A stretch of DNA of 64,000 nucleotides from Maridesulfovibrio zosterae DSM 11974 (GTDB lineage Bacteria; Desulfobacterota; Desulfovibrionia; Desulfovibrionales; Desulfovibrionaceae), in NCBI RefSeq assembly GCF_000425265.1, contig NZ_KE384344.1:124641-188640 (forward strand), written 5' to 3'. The notes below the pieces were generated by a model, which was given only the letters and a program-made list of their open reading frames with translations, was not told the DNA's origin and did no database searches. Both the position numbers and the translations under genes were made by a program. Shown in pieces: positions 62,906 to 64,000 of this stretch; the first letter of the stretch is position 1, and every line of letters begins with the position of its first letter.

Positions 62906-63619
62906 ATGAAATTAGAAGTGAAGGCATATGCTGCAGGAAGTTTGCGTAAGGTTCTGCCTGAGATATTCAATAAAATAGGTATCCTGGGAGAGATCGAATT
63001 CGGGCCGTCAGGAGTTTTGAAAGAAAGAATAGTCAATGGTGAGCAAGTTGACCTCTTTTTTCCCGCAAACATGCAGCATGCACAAAGCCTTTTTGAGCTG
63101 GGACTGAGTAATATGCCGCAAATCTTTGCGCATAACGAGCTATGCCTGTTTGGTAAAAGTGATATCCTTACAAATAATGATGCACTAAATTTGATGCTTG
63201 ATCCACAATACAGACTGGGAACTTCGACGCCTATCGATGATCCCGGTGGTGATTATGCTTTTGCTGTATTTGATAAAGCTGATAGCATACAGAAAGGAGC
63301 AACTGATAAGCTTAGGGAAAAGGCATTACCATTGGTCGGTGGTAGAAATAGTAAAATTAAAGATGGTAGTCATTCACCGGTATATGTTCTTTTCAAAGCA
63401 TCGTTGGTGGATATGTTTTTAGGATATAGGACTACTGCTATAGATATATCAAAGTACATTGATGATATTCTTATAGTTGATTTACCGGATTCTTTACAAA
63501 TACGATCCGAATATGGAGTTGTTGTAGTCAATGGAAGTAATAAAGGTCAGCTAGCCCTCAAGTTACTTCAAAGTCCAGAAATTGAAGAAATCCTTATAGA
63601 ATATGGATTTTCTAGTTAA
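62906..63619 (+). CDS. ModA-like substrate-binding protein without signal peptide
   Basis: A 237-residue protein of the molybdate/tungstate-type SBP_bac_11 fold: VKAYAAGSLRKVLPEIFNKI at the start, FGPSGVLKERIVNGEQVDLF, LCLFGKSDILTNND and YRLGTSTPIDDPGGDYAF. Ordinary ModA proteins are exported, but this one starts MKLEVKAYAAGSLRK with no signal sequence, so it is either cytoplasmic or missing its leader. GGGAG lies ten bases before the ATG. The upstream ATPase is decayed, and no permease is adjacent. Confidence 0.75.
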   Translation: MKLEVKAYAAGSLRKVLPEIFNKIGILGEIEFGPSGVLKERIVNGEQVDLFFPANMQHAQSLFELGLSNMPQIFAHNELCLFGKSDILTNNDALNLMLDPQYRLGTSTPIDDPGGDYAFAVFDKADSIQKGATDKLREKALPLVGGRNSKIKDGSHSPVYVLFKASLVDMFLGYRTTAIDISKYIDDILIVDLPDSLQIRSEYGVVVVNGSNKGQLALKLLQSPEIEEILIEYGFSS

Positions 63620-63655
63620 AGTAGTCAGTTGCATTTAAAATAATTCAAAAAGCAG

Positions 63656-63684
63656 TTGACGTGGCGGTGTGTTTTATCTAGAAC
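63656..63684 (+). promoter_or_regulatory. Tandem strong promoter 1 of 3
   Basis: TTGACG (63656-63661), 17-bp spacer, TAGAAC (63679-63684), then CTCTTTCTCGGCTGAGTG. AT-rich upstream sequence (ATTTAAAATAATTCAAAAA) could act as an UP element. The downstream GGCTGAGTG echoes the element shared by promoters 2 and 3. Confidence 0.45.
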
Positions 63685-63760
63685 CTCTTTCTCGGCTGAG
63701 TGCGGCCTTAAATGGCACAGCGCAGCTGAGATTTTTTTTGACTGACCGGTCATAAAACGG

Positions 63761-63789
63761 TTGACTTCTGGATCGGGTTCACATAGTTT
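63761..63789 (+). promoter_or_regulatory. Tandem strong promoter 2 of 3
   Basis: TTGACT (63761-63766), 17-bp spacer, TAGTTT (63784-63789). The downstream string TCCGCACTGAGTGAAAAC is shared with promoter 3 except for one base. Confidence 0.6.
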
Positions 63790-63945
63790 CCCAATCCGCA
63801 CTGAGTGAAAACGCAAGGTGTTGAGATCATTGAATAAAAGTTGAATTGGGCAGCAGGCTGAGCGGGTGTCTTGAATAGATGACGCGAGCTGGTTTCGGAA
63901 GGTTTTGCTGGACGGAGCTCAGGAAAAAAAACTTTTAAAAAGTGA

Positions 63946-63974
63946 TTGACAAGCGGAGCAAGCTTCTTTAGTTT
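63946..63974 (+). promoter_or_regulatory. Tandem strong promoter 3 of 3, next to the window edge
   Basis: Consensus TTGACA (63946-63951), 17-bp spacer, TAGTTT (63969-63974), then CTCTCCGCACTGAGGGAAAA. An A-rich stretch (63923-63942) before the -35 resembles an UP element. This is the typical build of rRNA operon promoters, so a stable-RNA gene probably starts after base 64000. Confidence 0.6.
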
Positions 63975-64000
63975 GCCTCTCCGCACTGAGGGAAAACAAG

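Noticed and set aside
63625..63986. Two minus-strand open frames near the right edge
   Set aside because: They overlap the tandem promoter array, have no ribosome-binding sites, and encode nothing recognisable.
1..64000. CRISPR arrays, insertion sequences, integrases, phage genes or restriction systems
   Set aside because: No regularly spaced repeats, transposase motifs or phage structural genes were found; the window reads as core chromosome.

Overview
The window looks like chromosomal DNA of a marine-type sulfate-reducing deltaproteobacterium of the Desulfovibrio/Maridesulfovibrio group. This rests on a six-gene Ech NiFe hydrogenase, a complete Tmc electron-transfer complex with a tetraheme cytochrome c, an ADP-forming acyl-CoA synthetase next to a DRTGG protein, ThyX instead of ThyA, moderately AT-rich DNA, and many small lineage-type hypothetical proteins. 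No phage, insertion sequence, CRISPR array or tRNA was seen.

Layout. 1-2.3 kb: the 3' end of a TRAP permease gene, a pseudouridine synthase, and a DUF2975/HTH pair. 2.3-7.4 kb: echABCDEF on the minus strand. 7.7-11.2 kb: an NlpC/P60 lipoprotein, very small ORFs, an FmdB-type zinc ribbon, purB. 11.4-16 kb: a probable cell-shape operon (Csd6-like L,D-transpeptidase-fold protein, membrane coiled-coil protein, Csd4/M99-like carboxypeptidase), then a sugar-isomerase-fold gene. 16-18.7 kb: azlCD with a divergent MocR-type regulator. 18.7-24.4 kb: an HD-GYP response regulator, cyclophilin, DUF401 permease and two envelope glycosyltransferases. 24.6-36.5 kb: amidinotransferase-fold hydrolase, Cys-repeat protein, 3D-domain lipoprotein, cbiO/cbiQ, methyltransferase, tex, small exported proteins, a Cys-rich ferredoxin-like protein and a STAS protein. 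36.6-45.5 kb: ABC solute-binding protein, pepA, asparaginase, PAS histidine kinase, typA, thyX.

45.5-48.9 kb is the most unusual part. An AT-rich 1-kb gap holds a DnaA-box match abutting a perfect 34-bp palindrome. It is followed by dnaA and then a paralogue that keeps DnaA domain I and a degenerate domain IV but has no AAA+ ATPase domain. This could be an initiation-control module.

49-58 kb: PhoH-like ATPase, moeA/mobA, a PheC-like periplasmic protein, a degenerate HD-GYP protein, and the acyl-CoA synthetase/DRTGG pair. 58.4-62.3 kb: the tmcDCBA operon behind a structured leader. 62.3-63.6 kb: a decayed ABC ATPase followed by a ModA-like protein. The last 350 bp hold three tandem promoters, each with an exact 17-bp spacer and a shared downstream element, so a strong stable-RNA (probably rRNA) operon likely begins just past the right edge.

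Themes: H2/ferredoxin and cytochrome c3 electron transfer (Ech, Tmc), envelope and cell shape, and replication control. Assignments come from reading motifs; no database search was run.
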